A stretch of DNA of 64,000 bases from an uncultured Paludibacter sp. (GTDB taxonomy: Bacteria; Bacteroidota; Bacteroidia; Bacteroidales; Paludibacteraceae): positions 81,129 through 145,128 of the forward strand of contig CALCBD010000010.1 in assembly GCA_937897985.1 (NCBI GenBank), written 5' to 3'. Positions 1-9,922 of this stretch are shown in pieces (position 1 is the first letter of the stretch; every line of letters begins with the position of its first letter). The notes below the pieces were generated by a model, which saw only the letters and a list, made by a program, of their open reading frames with translations, did no database searches and was not told where the DNA came from. A program made the translations under genes and the position numbers.

Positions 1-242
1 TCGTTCTCAATATTATGTTAGCTTTTGACTCGGCAACCTTCATGATAATTCTTATTTTACAGGGTTTATTTTATATCTTTGCATTAACAGGCCGGATGCT
101 GGAAAACAAAAAAATGAAAGTTAAAATTTTCTTTATTCCGTATTATTTTTTCATTATGAATTATGCGGTTTTCATGGGTTTTGGCCGTTACCTTAGAAAA
201 TCACAAAGTGTTAACTGGGAAAGAGCAAAGAGAGCCGGTTAA
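1..242 (+). CDS. C-terminal end of a membrane glycosyltransferase (partial)
   Basis: The frame is open from the window edge (first full codon at base 3) to TAA at 240-242, leaving about 79 residues of a gene that begins outside. Two hydrophobic stretches are visible, one starting FMIILILQGLFYIFAL and one around FFIPYYFFIMNYAVFMGF, followed by a short basic tail ending NWERAKRAG. Paired C-terminal membrane helices followed by a W-E-R/K-x-K-R tail are common at the end of Bacteroidota family 2 processive glycosyltransferases (polysaccharide synthase type). The next gene makes a nucleotide sugar, which fits. Catalytic motifs lie outside the window, so the family call is inference. Confidence 0.5.
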   Translation, partial: VLNIMLAFDSATFMIILILQGLFYIFALTGRMLENKKMKVKIFFIPYYFFIMNYAVFMGFGRYLRKSQSVNWERAKRAG

Positions 243-377
243 TATGCTAATGTGCGAATATGACAATGATTTAATTTGCTAAAATGAATAATTGTTGAAT
301 AATTCAATATAGTAAATAGAAAATAGTAAATGAATAAATAATAAATGAATTTAGAATATTAAAAAGTAAATAATATT

Positions 378-1322
378 ATGAGCAGAATACTAATTACAGG
401 TGGAGCAGGATTTATCGGATCACATTTATGCGACAGATTATTGAAAGATGGTCATGAAGTGATATGTCTGGATAACTTTTTTACCGGACGACGCAGGAAC
501 ATAGAACATATTCTGGGTCATCATTATTTTGAGTTTGTACGACACGATGTCACTGCTCCTTATATGGCTGAGGTAGACGAAATATATAATCTTGCTTGTC
601 CGGCTTCACCGGTTCATTATCAGTACAATCCGATAAAAACCGTCAAAACTTCGGTAATGGGTGCCATAAATATGCTGGGTTTGGCAAAACGGGTGAAAGC
701 AAAAATTTTGCAGGCTTCCACAAGCGAAGTTTATGGTGATCCGTTTGTACATCCCCAAACAGAAGAATACTGGGGAAACGTAAATACTATCGGAATACGT
801 TCGTGCTACGATGAGGGAAAACGATGCGCTGAAACTCTGTTCATGGATTATCACCGCCAAAATGCAGTGAAAATTAAAATTATCCGTATTTTTAACACTT
901 ACGGACCACGCATGAATTCCAATGATGGACGTGTTGTTTCGAACTTTATTGTACAGGCATTGAAGGGTGAAAATATAACAATTTTTGGAAACGGAATGCA
1001 AACACGTAGTTTTCAGTATGTTGATGATTTGCTTGAAGGCATGACCCGCATGATGGCTACACCCGATCAGATAATTGGTCCGGTTAATATTGGTAATCCG
1101 AATGAATTTACAATGCTGGAACTTGCCTCAAAGATAATCGATCTTACAGGAACTAAATCAAAACTGATATTTGAACCATTACCAAACGATGATCCGAAAC
1201 AACGACAACCGGATATTACTCTTGCCGGTGAATTGCTAAACGGTTGGAAGCCGAAAATTCAGCTCGAAGAAGGTCTAAAGAAAACAATTGCTTATTTTGA
1301 GGATGAGCTCAGATTAGGATAA
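378..1322 (+). CDS. uxs: UDP-glucuronate decarboxylase (UDP-xylose synthase), extended SDR family
   Basis: This is a 314-residue NAD-dependent epimerase/dehydratase. The N-terminus carries the dinucleotide motif GGAGFIG (residues 8-14) and an acidic residue near 32 for the NAD ribose. The catalytic Tyr-x3-Lys is Tyr144/Lys148 (SCYDEGK), with the TSE triad near 115-117. The run [19 protein letters not shown] and the length are characteristic of UDP-glucuronate decarboxylase, which converts UDP-glucuronate to UDP-xylose in the cytosol for polysaccharide or LPS synthesis. It follows a glycosyltransferase end by 135 bp and closes with its own terminator. A related dTDP- or UDP-sugar dehydratase is possible but less likely given the Uxs-specific block. 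Confidence 0.88.
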   Translation: MSRILITGGAGFIGSHLCDRLLKDGHEVICLDNFFTGRRRNIEHILGHHYFEFVRHDVTAPYMAEVDEIYNLACPASPVHYQYNPIKTVKTSVMGAINMLGLAKRVKAKILQASTSEVYGDPFVHPQTEEYWGNVNTIGIRSCYDEGKRCAETLFMDYHRQNAVKIKIIRIFNTYGPRMNSNDGRVVSNFIVQALKGENITIFGNGMQTRSFQYVDDLLEGMTRMMATPDQIIGPVNIGNPNEFTMLELASKIIDLTGTKSKLIFEPLPNDDPKQRQPDITLAGELLNGWKPKIQLEEGLKKTIAYFEDELRLG

Positions 1323-1345
1323 CAGATACAGAATTATATGTTCAG

Positions 1346-1386
1346 GCACATAAAGTTCCGTTTAAGGCGGCTTTATGTGCTTTTTT
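1346..1386 (+). terminator. Rho-independent terminator after uxs
   Basis: A perfect 10-bp stem GCACATAAAG (1346-1355) / CTTTATGTGC (1371-1380) is followed at once by TTTTTT, 24 bp after the uxs stop codon. Confidence 0.9.
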
Positions 1387-1448
1387 GTTGTTTTATAAAC
1401 TTTGATACAAGAGTTGAAAATACTTTGATTTTTCAATACAGATATAAA

Positions 1449-1483
1449 AAAAGAACCGGCCTTTTTGCAAAGCCGGTTCTTTG
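1449..1483 (-). terminator. Rho-independent terminator after the TPR gene
   Basis: Arms AAGAACCGGC (1451-1460) and GCCGGTTCTT (1472-1481) form a strong GC-rich stem. On the minus strand it is followed by a T-rich run and sits about 20 bp beyond the stop of the TPR protein, so it ends the gyrA-TPR transcript. Confidence 0.88.
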
Positions 1484-1503
1484 GTTATATTAATTTGCAG
1501 AAA

Positions 1504-2721
1504 TTATTGATTCATCTCTTTGTCAATTGCTTCAAATTCTTTATCCATTTTTAAACGATAATACAATGTTCTGAGCGTACGTTTGTATTCCATTTCATCT
1601 GGTTTTACTTCGGCAGCTTTTTTAAAGAATGGAATTGATTCAATGAACACAGCATCAGCATTTTTCTTTGCATTATTGTACAGTTTGATATCCTTGATAT
1701 CATTGGCTGCATCAGACATTTTTACAGCTTTGTTATAGTACAAACGACCAATTCCGGCATAAGCATCGGCAAGTTTCGGATCCAGTTCAATCGATTTGTC
1801 GAAAGCTGCTCTTGCTTCATCCAAATTGCCCATGCTTTCCGAAAGATTACCTTTTACATAATAGTATTGTGCCATTTTCGGTTCGCGTTCGATGGCATTG
1901 TTCAGATAAACAAGCGCTTCTTTTGATTGATTTGTAAAAATATAATAATTAATCAGATTCTGAAGAAACCATGGTTCCTGTGGGAATTTTTCGAAACCGG
2001 CTTTCAAAACTTTCACAAAATTTACTGTATCTTTTACCTTTACATATTCTTCGTAGAGTAATTCATGTACATTAATTTCCTGATAACCACTGTTTCTCAA
2101 TCCTTCGTAATGAGCAATGGCTTTGTCATGCATTTCGGCATTGGTAGCTGCTATTGCTGTGTAATACTTAATCATGTTGTAAGTGGAATCCGGTTTAATT
2201 TCGTTGTTCATCATTGGAAGAGCAGGGATTCCGAGGAAAGTTTCGAATACTTTAATGGTTCCGGGATAATCTTTCTTTTCGAACAGATGAGCTCCGTAAG
2301 CCACTAAATTAGTCTGGTTTGTATAATATTCCTTAATTTTTGATTTAATTTCCTTTTGATATTTAGGTTTGATTTTACCTTTTTCGTCAGGAAGTCCATC
2401 CATAGCATAAGCTTTAATGAAATAATCATACGACTCCATAATTGCTTTTCCCTTAGTGTCGGCATCAACTGTTTGACCTAATAATGCCTTTGTAGCAAGC
2501 GCTTCATTTTCTTTATAACCAATTAAACCTGCTGTATACCAGGTACTCGAGAGATCTTTGGTGGTAGGGTCGGTAAGTGCCGGTTTTATCAGTTCACGTG
2601 CACCGGTAAAATCCGGATTTTCCATCAAAGCTTTATTTTTAGCTTTGGATACATTTGCTTTCTGAGCAAATGCAAAGGTTACCGAAATAACCAATAACAT
2701 GGATAAAATAATTTTTTTCAT
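1504..2721 (-). CDS. Exported tetratricopeptide-repeat protein
   Basis: This 405-residue protein has a clear signal peptide (MKKIILSMLLVISVTFAFAQ), so it is probably periplasmic. TPR-type helix pairs are recognisable, most clearly near residues 270-330 (EALVYLNNAIEREPKMAQYYYVKGNL, then a DEARAAFDKSIELDPKLADAYAGIG-like unit), followed by a last repeat about FFKKAAEVKPDEMEYKRTLR. TPR units mediate protein-protein contacts; no enzymatic motif is seen. It lies 84 bp downstream of gyrA on the same strand with no terminator between, so it is probably co-transcribed. Binding partner and precise function are unknown. Confidence 0.8.
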   Translation of the reverse strand: MKKIILSMLLVISVTFAFAQKANVSKAKNKALMENPDFTGARELIKPALTDPTTKDLSSTWYTAGLIGYKENEALATKALLGQTVDADTKGKAIMESYDYFIKAYAMDGLPDEKGKIKPKYQKEIKSKIKEYYTNQTNLVAYGAHLFEKKDYPGTIKVFETFLGIPALPMMNNEIKPDSTYNMIKYYTAIAATNAEMHDKAIAHYEGLRNSGYQEINVHELLYEEYVKVKDTVNFVKVLKAGFEKFPQEPWFLQNLINYYIFTNQSKEALVYLNNAIEREPKMAQYYYVKGNLSESMGNLDEARAAFDKSIELDPKLADAYAGIGRLYYNKAVKMSDAANDIKDIKLYNNAKKNADAVFIESIPFFKKAAEVKPDEMEYKRTLRTLYYRLKMDKEFEAIDKEMNQ

Positions 2722-2805
2722 GACAAATAATAATTTTGTTGTTTTTTTATTCGGGTTTATAAATTCATTTCGTAAAGAATGGAAAGTGCTGATTTTTGTT
2801 AATTT

Positions 2806-5460
2806 TTATTCAATGTTTGTTTCGTTTCCCTCGTTTGTTTCGTTTCCTTCGCTTGTTTCGTTTTCTTCGGTTGTTGTTTCCTGTATAATTTCAGAAGCTG
2901 ACAAATTTTCTGAAATATCTGTTACTGCTTCATTTTCAGTATTTTCTTCTTCCTCAGTTTCTGACAAAACTTTGCAAACCGAAGCAATCTCGTCGTTGCG
3001 TTTTTCCAGATTGATAAGGCGTACTCCCTGAGTTGCGCGTCCCATTACCCTGATATCGGCGACTTTCAGACGAATTGTAATTCCCGATTTATTAATAATC
3101 ATCAGGTCATTTTCATCTGTAACGTTTTTGATCGCTACTAATTTGCCGGTTTTTTCAGTAATGTTCATTGTTTTTACTCCTTTACCACCTCTGTTGGTAA
3201 CACGGTATACTGCAACAGGTTCACCGTTTTCGTCGAGAACTGTATTTCCATCGGCATCGCGTTCATCGAGCAGAGTACGTTTACCATAACCCTGTACCGA
3301 TACCACCATAACAGTCTCGTCGGCGTCTTTATTTACACAAATCATGCCGATAACCTCATCCTGTCCATCTTCGTCGAGTAACATACCCCGTACTCCGGTG
3401 GCTGTACGACCCATTTCACGCACTTTTGACTCATGGAAACGGATAGCACGGCCGTTTTTATTCGCCATCAAAATTTCAGAGTTGCCATCGGTCAACCGAA
3501 CCTGAATCACCTGATCATCTTCACGAATTGTAATTGCATTTACACCATTCTGACGCGGACGAGAGTAAGCTTCGAGTGATGTTTTTTTGATTACACCATT
3601 TTTTGTACAGAATATCAGGTAATGTGAATTGATATATTCAGTGTCGTTCAAACCTTTGACACGGATAAATGCATTTACTTTATCATCAGGGTCAATATTT
3701 AACATGTTTTGAATGGCCCTTCCTTTCGAAATCTTTGTACCTTCGGGAATTTCATATACTTTAAGCCAATAGCATTTACCTTTCTGGGTAAAGAACAGCA
3801 TGGTATTGTGCATTGATGCCGGATAGATGTATTCAATGAAATCCTCATCGCGTGAATTACCACCCTTTGAACCTACGCCACCGCGGTTTTGTGCACGGAA
3901 TTCAGACAAGGCTGTCCGTTTGATATAACCGAGATGTGAAATTGTAATGATCATTTCATCGTCCGAATAAAAATCTTCGGGATTGAATTCTTCAGAAGAA
4001 TACACTATCTCTGTTCTGCGGGTATCACCGTATTTTGCCTTTACTTCGAGCAATTCTGTTTTAATAATGTCCATTTGCATGTCCTTACTTTCAAGAATTT
4101 CTTTCAAATGAGCAATCAATGCCAGAACATCCTGATATTCAGCACGAAGCTTGTCCTGCTCCATTCCGGTGAGCTGACGTAAACGCATTTCGACAATGGC
4201 ACGTGACTGTACATCAGATAAACCAAAACGTTCCATAAGGTTATTCCGTGCTTCATCCGGGGTTTTCGATTCGCGGATAATGCGGATTGCTTCGTCTAAA
4301 TTATCGAGTATGATCATAAAGCCCTCGAGCAAATGCGCACGTTTCTCGGCTTCACCCAGTTCAAATTTTGTCCGGCGGATGATTACTTCGTGACGATGTT
4401 CCACAAAGTAATGAATAAGCTCTTTCAGATTCAACAAGCGGGGACGTCCGTGTACCAAAGCAATATTGTTGACACTGAACGATGATTGTAATGCTGTCAT
4501 TTTGAACAACTTGTTCAATAATACATTGGAATTGGCATCTCTCCTGACGTCAATAACTATACGCATTCCTTCACGATCGGATTCGTCGTTGATATGTGCA
4601 ACTCCTTCGATTCTTTTTTCTTCAACCAATGCTACTATGGCTTTGATTAACTCAACTTTATTTACCTGATAAGGTATTTCGTTGATGACAATTTTATCAC
4701 GACCCTGAGCATCAGTTTCAATTTCAACCTTCGAACGTACTACAATACGGCCTCTTCCGGTCTCGAATGCTTCTTTTACTCCTGCTATTCCCTGAATAAT
4801 ACCTCCTGTAGGGAAATCGGGTGCTTTTATATATTTTGAAAGTTCGGAGATTTCAATATTATTATTGTCGATATACGCTACAATTCCATCCACAACTTCC
4901 GTTAAATTGTGTGGTGCCATATTGGTCGCCATACCCACTGCTATACCCGATGAACCATTTACAAGCAGATTGGGAATGCGTGTGGGTAATACGGTTGGTT
5001 CCTTAAGTGTATCGTCGAAATTTAACTGGAAGTCAATTGTGTCTTTGTTAATATCCATCAACATATCTTCGGATATTCTCCTTAATCGCGCCTCGGTGTA
5101 ACGCATTGCAGCCGGACTGTCGCCGTCGACCGATCCGAAATTACCCTGTCCGTCAACCAATGGATAGCGCATTGACCAGTGTTGTGCCATGCGTACCAGT
5201 GTTCCGTAAATGGATGAATCGCCGTGTGGATGGTATTTACCCATGACTTCACCCACGATTCTTGCTGATTTTTTATATGGTTTATCGGAATTATTTCCTA
5301 ATTCATTCATCCCGAATAAAACACGACGGTGTACGGGTTTGAAACCATCACGTACATCGGGCAATGCACGCGACACAATCACCGACATCGAGTAGTCGAT
5401 ATACGAAGATTTCATTTCTTCGTCAATATTTACCTTGATAATTCTGTCTTGATCAATCAT
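2806..5460 (-). CDS. gyrA: DNA gyrase subunit A
   Basis: This is an 884-residue type IIA topoisomerase subunit, close to the usual length (about 820-880). It cleaves and rejoins DNA in the A2B2 gyrase that introduces negative supercoils. The catalytic tyrosine is Tyr121 ([10 protein letters not shown]), preceded by Arg120. The quinolone region reads [17 protein letters not shown], with Ser82 at the E. coli Ser83 position and Gly86 where E. coli has Asp87. The GyrA box is QNRGGVG (524-530), which identifies gyrase rather than ParC, followed by beta-pinwheel repeats. The end is a long acidic tail containing short GNETNE-type repeats, visible as an 18-bp DNA repeat at 2815-2870. The ispE gene lies upstream in the same direction, separated by 382 bp. 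Confidence 0.97.
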   Translation of the reverse strand: MIDQDRIIKVNIDEEMKSSYIDYSMSVIVSRALPDVRDGFKPVHRRVLFGMNELGNNSDKPYKKSARIVGEVMGKYHPHGDSSIYGTLVRMAQHWSMRYPLVDGQGNFGSVDGDSPAAMRYTEARLRRISEDMLMDINKDTIDFQLNFDDTLKEPTVLPTRIPNLLVNGSSGIAVGMATNMAPHNLTEVVDGIVAYIDNNNIEISELSKYIKAPDFPTGGIIQGIAGVKEAFETGRGRIVVRSKVEIETDAQGRDKIVINEIPYQVNKVELIKAIVALVEEKRIEGVAHINDESDREGMRIVIDVRRDANSNVLLNKLFKMTALQSSFSVNNIALVHGRPRLLNLKELIHYFVEHRHEVIIRRTKFELGEAEKRAHLLEGFMIILDNLDEAIRIIRESKTPDEARNNLMERFGLSDVQSRAIVEMRLRQLTGMEQDKLRAEYQDVLALIAHLKEILESKDMQMDIIKTELLEVKAKYGDTRRTEIVYSSEEFNPEDFYSDDEMIITISHLGYIKRTALSEFRAQNRGGVGSKGGNSRDEDFIEYIYPASMHNTMLFFTQKGKCYWLKVYEIPEGTKISKGRAIQNMLNIDPDDKVNAFIRVKGLNDTEYINSHYLIFCTKNGVIKKTSLEAYSRPRQNGVNAITIREDDQVIQVRLTDGNSEILMANKNGRAIRFHESKVREMGRTATGVRGMLLDEDGQDEVIGMICVNKDADETVMVVSVQGYGKRTLLDERDADGNTVLDENGEPVAVYRVTNRGGKGVKTMNITEKTGKLVAIKNVTDENDLMIINKSGITIRLKVADIRVMGRATQGVRLINLEKRNDEIASVCKVLSETEEEENTENEAVTDISENLSASEIIQETTTEENETSEGNETNEGNETNIE

Positions 5461-5842
5461 CTAACTTTATTTTTAATGCTTTCAAAAAATCGCACTAAAT
5501 TACTACATTTTATTCGATTGAGCAAACCTTTTAGGGATATTAACAAATGACGGTTTTAGTTGATTATTTAACTGTTTCAGCCCGTTTTTCTCTGAGTTTT
5601 TTACAAGTTACAGAACTGTTTTTTTTCTTCCTGTTCAGGAGAAAAAAATAAAAAAATCCACAGCTTTGCCGTAATAAAATAAATGGTTTTAAAACAAATT
5701 TTAATTTCTAACCGACATTATTTTATGTAATTTTCAGAATAATTTCTTTTAAAATGAATATCTTTTGATTCAAAGTTGCAATTTAAAATTTTTTTATAAA
5801 ACCTTCAATTGATATTTTCAAATTCTATTAAGGAAAAAATCA
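5461..5842. other. Noncoding AT-rich spacer between gyrA and ispE
   Basis: These 382 bp hold no credible gene. The stretch must contain the gyrA promoter on the minus strand, but I found no clean TAnnTTTG box or strong terminator in it. It is rich in A/T runs (for example near 5640-5665 and 5760-5800). Confidence 0.5.
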
Positions 5843-6661
5843 TTATTTCAGGTAACCACCTGTAACAAAGCAATTTTCAAAATCTTCAATATTAACAGGT
5901 TCTTTTTCGAAAATTCCATATACTGACGAGCCGGAACCTGACATTGAAGCGTAAACAGCTCCCGAGTTGTAGAGCTTGTTTTTAATGGTCTCAATTTCAG
6001 GATATTTTGCAAATACAGATTTTTCAAAATCATTGTGAATCAGATTTTTCCATTCACTTATCGGACGATTAATGCTTTCCCGGATTGAAATGGCAGGTTT
6101 TTCGGGTGTAACAAGTGAATAAGCTTCGATGGTCGAAACATGAATTTCAGGTTTGATAAGTATCAGAAAATAACCTTTCAGTTTTAGTTTTACCGGACTG
6201 AAAATGTTTCCTGTTCCGGTGGCAAATACGGCACGGTTCCGAATAAAGACTGCGCAATCGGCACCAAGTTCAGAAACCATTTTTTCCAGTTTTCTGTTAG
6301 TAATTTTCAGACCGAACATTTCATTGAGCATTTTCATCATGAATGCTGCATCGGATGAGCCACCGCCCAATCCGGCACCAAACGGTATTTGTTTGATCAG
6401 CGTAATGTCGACCGGTGGAATCTCAAATTCGGATTGAATTAACCTGAAAGCTTTAATAATCAGATTATTTTCAGGATCACCTTCAATTATTAATCCCGAC
6501 GATGAGAAACTATAATCGGTACATGTTTCCGAAACTTCTACCTGAAGAATATCGCTCAGACCGATGGGATAAAATACTGTTTCGATATTGTGGTAACCAT
6601 CAGGTCGTTTTTCGATGATATTGAGTCCGATGTTAATTTTTGCATTGGGATATGTAAGCAT
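5843..6661 (-). CDS. ispE: 4-diphosphocytidyl-2-C-methyl-D-erythritol kinase
   Basis: This 272-residue GHMP kinase phosphorylates CDP-methylerythritol in the MEP isoprenoid pathway. The N-terminus has the family signature PNAKINIGLNI with Lys8. The glycine-rich ATP loop PFGAGLGGGSSDAA is at residues 93-106, the catalytic Asp135 lies in ELGADCAVF, and a C-terminal SMSGSGSSVYG motif is present. Length is within the usual 270-300. The start is supported by the match of its first residues to the family and by a -7 box 35 bp upstream. It is divergent from dnaB. Confidence 0.95.
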   Translation of the reverse strand: MLTYPNAKINIGLNIIEKRPDGYHNIETVFYPIGLSDILQVEVSETCTDYSFSSSGLIIEGDPENNLIIKAFRLIQSEFEIPPVDITLIKQIPFGAGLGGGSSDAAFMMKMLNEMFGLKITNRKLEKMVSELGADCAVFIRNRAVFATGTGNIFSPVKLKLKGYFLILIKPEIHVSTIEAYSLVTPEKPAISIRESINRPISEWKNLIHNDFEKSVFAKYPEIETIKNKLYNSGAVYASMSGSGSSVYGIFEKEPVNIEDFENCFVTGGYLK

Positions 6662-6695
6662 AATTCAATATTTTTTCATTGTGAATTAAAAAGTT

Positions 6696-6703
6696 CAAAA
6701 GTA
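6696..6703 (-). promoter_or_regulatory. -7 box of ispE promoter
   Basis: On the minus strand this reads TACTTTTG, a perfect match to the Bacteroidota -7 consensus TAnnTTTG, 35 bp upstream of the ispE start. No clear -33 TTTG is seen at 19-20 bp spacing. Confidence 0.5.
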
Positions 6704-6811
6704 AGTAAAATTCAATAATTTCCGAAATATGAATCAAAAAAATGAAAACAACAACCAAAGTTTTCAACATGCTGTTGAAATGTTTATTTTCAGATTCCGG
6801 TTAAATTTTTG

Positions 6812-6819
6812 TACTTTTG
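6812..6819 (+). promoter_or_regulatory. -7 box of dnaB promoter
   Basis: TACTTTTG matches TAnnTTTG and lies 54 bp before the dnaB start, in the divergent ispE-dnaB region. The -33 position is not well matched. Confidence 0.5.
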
Positions 6820-6873
6820 AAACCTGTTGAAAACCGAAAATATTTACAAAAATTTTCTATTATTTAAAATTGA

Positions 6874-8427
6874 ATGGCTGAAAAACGGAATTATTCAAAA
6901 AAAACAACTTCACCGGTAGTGATTCAGGCCAATGAGTATGGCAAATTACCCCCGCAGGCACCTGAACTTGAAGAAGCTGTATTAGGTGCAATCCTCATCG
7001 AAAAGGATGCATATTCGCTGATTTCTGAAATTTTAAAACCTGAATGTTTTTATAAAATTGCAAATCAACAAATATTTGAAGCCATAATGACTTTGGCAAT
7101 CCATCAGGAACCAATTGATATGCACACTGTTACTGAACAGTTGCGTAAAAACGGAACTATCGATGAAGTGGGCGGACCCTATTATATTACCTTGCTTACA
7201 GCAAAAGTTTCGTCGGCGGCGCATCTTGAATATCATTCGCGCATTATCGTTCAGAAGTACCTGGCACGTGAACTTATCCGCATATCCACTGATATTGAAA
7301 CAAAAGCCTATGATGATAAAACCGATGTCGATGATTTGATGCAGGAAGCAGAGGGAATGTTGTTCGAAGTTTCGCAAAGAAACCTGAAAAAAGACGTTAC
7401 TCAAATTAATCCTGTTATTGCTGAGGCCCGTAACCGAATGTTACTTGCTGCAACCAAACAGGGTGCAAGCGGTGTGCCCAGCGGATTTCATTCATTAGAT
7501 AAAATTACTTCGGGTTGGCAACGTTCCGATTTAATCATTATTGCTGCCCGTCCGGCCATGGGAAAAACTGCATTCATACTCTCGATGGCCAAAAATATGG
7601 CTGTTGATTACAACACACCGGTGGCAGTTTTTTCGCTCGAGATGTCGAATGTGCAGTTGGTTAATCGTTTGATTATGAATGTTTGCCAGCTTGAAGGTGA
7701 AAAAATTAAAAACGGACAACTTGACAAATATGAGTGGGAAAAGTTTGACCGGGATATCAACATGCTTCTCGATGCTCCGATTTATATTGACGATACACCA
7801 AGTCTTTCAATTTTTGAATTAAGAAGTAAAGCGCGAAGGTTAGTGAAAGAACATAAAATTCAGTGTATTATCATCGATTACCTTCAGTTGATGAATGCCA
7901 GCGGTATGAGTTTTGGAAGCCGCGAACAGGAAGTCAGTATTATTTCGCGCTCACTGAAAGGGCTTGCCAAGGAACTTGATATCCCGATTATTGCACTTTC
8001 GCAGTTGAACCGTGGGGTAGAGGGACGAACCGGAATTGAGGGCAAAAGGCCACAGTTGTCCGATTTACGTGAGTCGGGTGCAATTGAGCAGGATGCAGAT
8101 ATGGTTTGTTTTATTCATCGCCCGGAATATTACAAAATTGTAGAGGATGCCAATGGAAATTCATTGCTTGGTATCGCCGAAATTATAGTTGCCAAACACC
8201 GAAACGGTGCTACAGCCGATGTTCAGTTGAAATTTAAAAATACATATGCTAAATTCATGAATAAAGATGACATGTCGGACGAAGATAATCCGTTCAGCTC
8301 TGATTTTCAAACAATTTCGTCGAAAATAAACGATGTGAACGGTGCCGGTTTTTACGGAGCTGGTCAGATTTCTGATACCGCTACAAGTCAGTTTCCCGGT
8401 GGCAGGAGCGACGAAACTCCTTTCTGA
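6874..8427 (+). CDS. dnaB: Replicative DNA helicase DnaB
   Basis: This 517-residue hexameric 5'-3' helicase unwinds DNA at the replication fork. The N-terminal primase-interacting domain (about 30-170) begins PPQAPELEEAVLGAILIEKD. The RecA-like C-terminal domain has Walker A ARPAMGKT (225-232), Walker B CIIIDYLQLM (about 330-340) and the arginine-finger region near residues 370-400 (ELDIPIIALSQLNRGVEGR). After the core there is a glycine/serine-rich, poorly conserved tail of about 60 residues, common in Bacteroidota DnaB. No intein interrupts it. Confidence 0.97.
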   Translation: MAEKRNYSKKTTSPVVIQANEYGKLPPQAPELEEAVLGAILIEKDAYSLISEILKPECFYKIANQQIFEAIMTLAIHQEPIDMHTVTEQLRKNGTIDEVGGPYYITLLTAKVSSAAHLEYHSRIIVQKYLARELIRISTDIETKAYDDKTDVDDLMQEAEGMLFEVSQRNLKKDVTQINPVIAEARNRMLLAATKQGASGVPSGFHSLDKITSGWQRSDLIIIAARPAMGKTAFILSMAKNMAVDYNTPVAVFSLEMSNVQLVNRLIMNVCQLEGEKIKNGQLDKYEWEKFDRDINMLLDAPIYIDDTPSLSIFELRSKARRLVKEHKIQCIIIDYLQLMNASGMSFGSREQEVSIISRSLKGLAKELDIPIIALSQLNRGVEGRTGIEGKRPQLSDLRESGAIEQDADMVCFIHRPEYYKIVEDANGNSLLGIAEIIVAKHRNGATADVQLKFKNTYAKFMNKDDMSDEDNPFSSDFQTISSKINDVNGAGFYGAGQISDTATSQFPGGRSDETPF

Positions 8428-8449
8428 TAACAGTGAGGTTTAAACATAA

Positions 8450-8518
8450 AAAAGAGTCAGGAAATTTTTTGAACTGAATTTTATCATTTGGCAAAAAATT
8501 ACCTGACTCTTCTTTTTT
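8450..8518. terminator. Bidirectional terminator between dnaB and the MFS gene
   Basis: AAGAGTCAGG (8452-8461) pairs with CCTGACTCTT (8502-8511), extended by AATTTTTT/AAAAAATT inside. T-rich flanks on both sides make it usable from both convergent genes. Confidence 0.85.
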
Positions 8519-8555
8519 GAATTTTACCGAATTTCCGATAATGAATACTCAATTT

Positions 8556-9833
8556 TTAATGGTGAATGGATTTTAGTTCGTCCGGATTGTGTTTGTATTT
8601 AAAGAAAATTGCAAATAATACTGCAACAACAAGTGAGTAAGCGGCAAAAATTAACCAGATATTTGACCAGTCCTTTACATGTGTAACCGGATCTTCAAAC
8701 CATTTAGCGATAACAAACCCGGCAATTATATTCCCCATTACAGCGCCTATACCATTGGTCATCAACATAAATACTCCCTGAGCGGACGATTGAATCTTTG
8801 AATCGGTATTTTTTTCGACAAACAGAGCACCTGAGATATTAAAAAAGTCGAATGCCATACCGTAAATGATGCAGGATGAAATAATCAGAATAAATCCTGT
8901 AACCGAATTATGGGCGAGTCCAAACAATCCGAAACGTAAAACCCATGCTAACATGCTGAAAAGCATTACTTTCTTGATACCGAATCTTTTCATAAAGAAA
9001 GGAATGGCAAGAATAAACATTGTTTCGGAAATTTGTGAAACGGAAAGTATGATAGTCGAGAAATTATTAATAAGTTCGCCCAATGGGAATACAGTAGCAT
9101 CCTGCAAAAAACTGTCACCATAAGCATTGGTTAGTTGAAGCGATCCACCAAGCAATAAACTGAAAAGGAAGAATAATGCCATTTTCTTCTGTTTGAACAA
9201 TACGAAAGCTTCCAATCCTAATTTTTGTACCAAAGTCTTTTTCTCTTCTTTTTCAGCATTCACTTCTTTCTTAACAACCGGCAGGAAGAAAAATGAAAAA
9301 AATGCCAGAAATGCAGCCATTATAGCGGAAATAATGAATGAAACTTTAATGCTCTGTCCAAATCCCCAGTCTTTTGTAAATAAATTTGTAATCCACATGG
9401 CTACAATGAAGCCAACTGTTCCCCAAACTCTGATGGGTGGAAAATAAATGGTTGGATCTTTGCCTTCAGTTTTCAGTATGGTGAAACCAATTGAATTGTT
9501 GAGTCCGATAGTGGGCATGTAAAAACTCATTGCAACAAACAAAACCCAGAAAAATGTAACAGGTCCGTCAATAAATGGTAAAATACACATTGTCAAGGCA
9601 AATAGTAAATGAAGGATGGCGTAAACATAATTTGCTTTCCATTTATCAGCAATAATACCGAACAGGGTGGGCATTATCAACGATGCAAAACCCATTGTTG
9701 AAAAAACCAAACCGAATTCAGCTCCGTTCCATTGTTTTTCCACGAATCCGTAATGTCCAAGCGTCATCATCCATGCTCCCCAGACAAAAAACTGGAGAAA
9801 GTTCATGATTATCAATCGAAATTTTATATCCAT
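8556..9833 (-). CDS. Nucleoside:H+ symporter, NupG-like MFS carrier
   Basis: This 425-residue integral membrane protein has about 12 predicted helices. It opens MDIKFRLIIMNFLQFFVWG, the start typical of the NHS (nucleoside:H+ symporter, NupG/XapB) family of the major facilitator superfamily common in Bacteroidota. A charged cytoplasmic loop (KKEVNAEKEEKKTL, about 190-205) divides the two six-helix halves. The probable role is uptake of nucleosides across the inner membrane; the specific nucleoside cannot be read from the sequence. It stands alone: the next minus-strand gene upstream is 89 bp away and unrelated. Confidence 0.82.
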   Translation of the reverse strand: MDIKFRLIIMNFLQFFVWGAWMMTLGHYGFVEKQWNGAEFGLVFSTMGFASLIMPTLFGIIADKWKANYVYAILHLLFALTMCILPFIDGPVTFFWVLFVAMSFYMPTIGLNNSIGFTILKTEGKDPTIYFPPIRVWGTVGFIVAMWITNLFTKDWGFGQSIKVSFIISAIMAAFLAFFSFFFLPVVKKEVNAEKEEKKTLVQKLGLEAFVLFKQKKMALFFLFSLLLGGSLQLTNAYGDSFLQDATVFPLGELINNFSTIILSVSQISETMFILAIPFFMKRFGIKKVMLFSMLAWVLRFGLFGLAHNSVTGFILIISSCIIYGMAFDFFNISGALFVEKNTDSKIQSSAQGVFMLMTNGIGAVMGNIIAGFVIAKWFEDPVTHVKDWSNIWLIFAAYSLVVAVLFAIFFKYKHNPDELKSIHH

Positions 9834-9922
9834 ATTATTTAATTTAAAGTTATTTTATAGTTTTGTTAATGTGACTTTTATTATCATGCTTAAGTTCAAG
9901 AAGTTCTGTATCAGTGATTCTT

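Noticed and set aside
606..1001. Minus-strand open frame inside uxs
   Set aside because: A shadow of the real gene, with no coding signature of its own.
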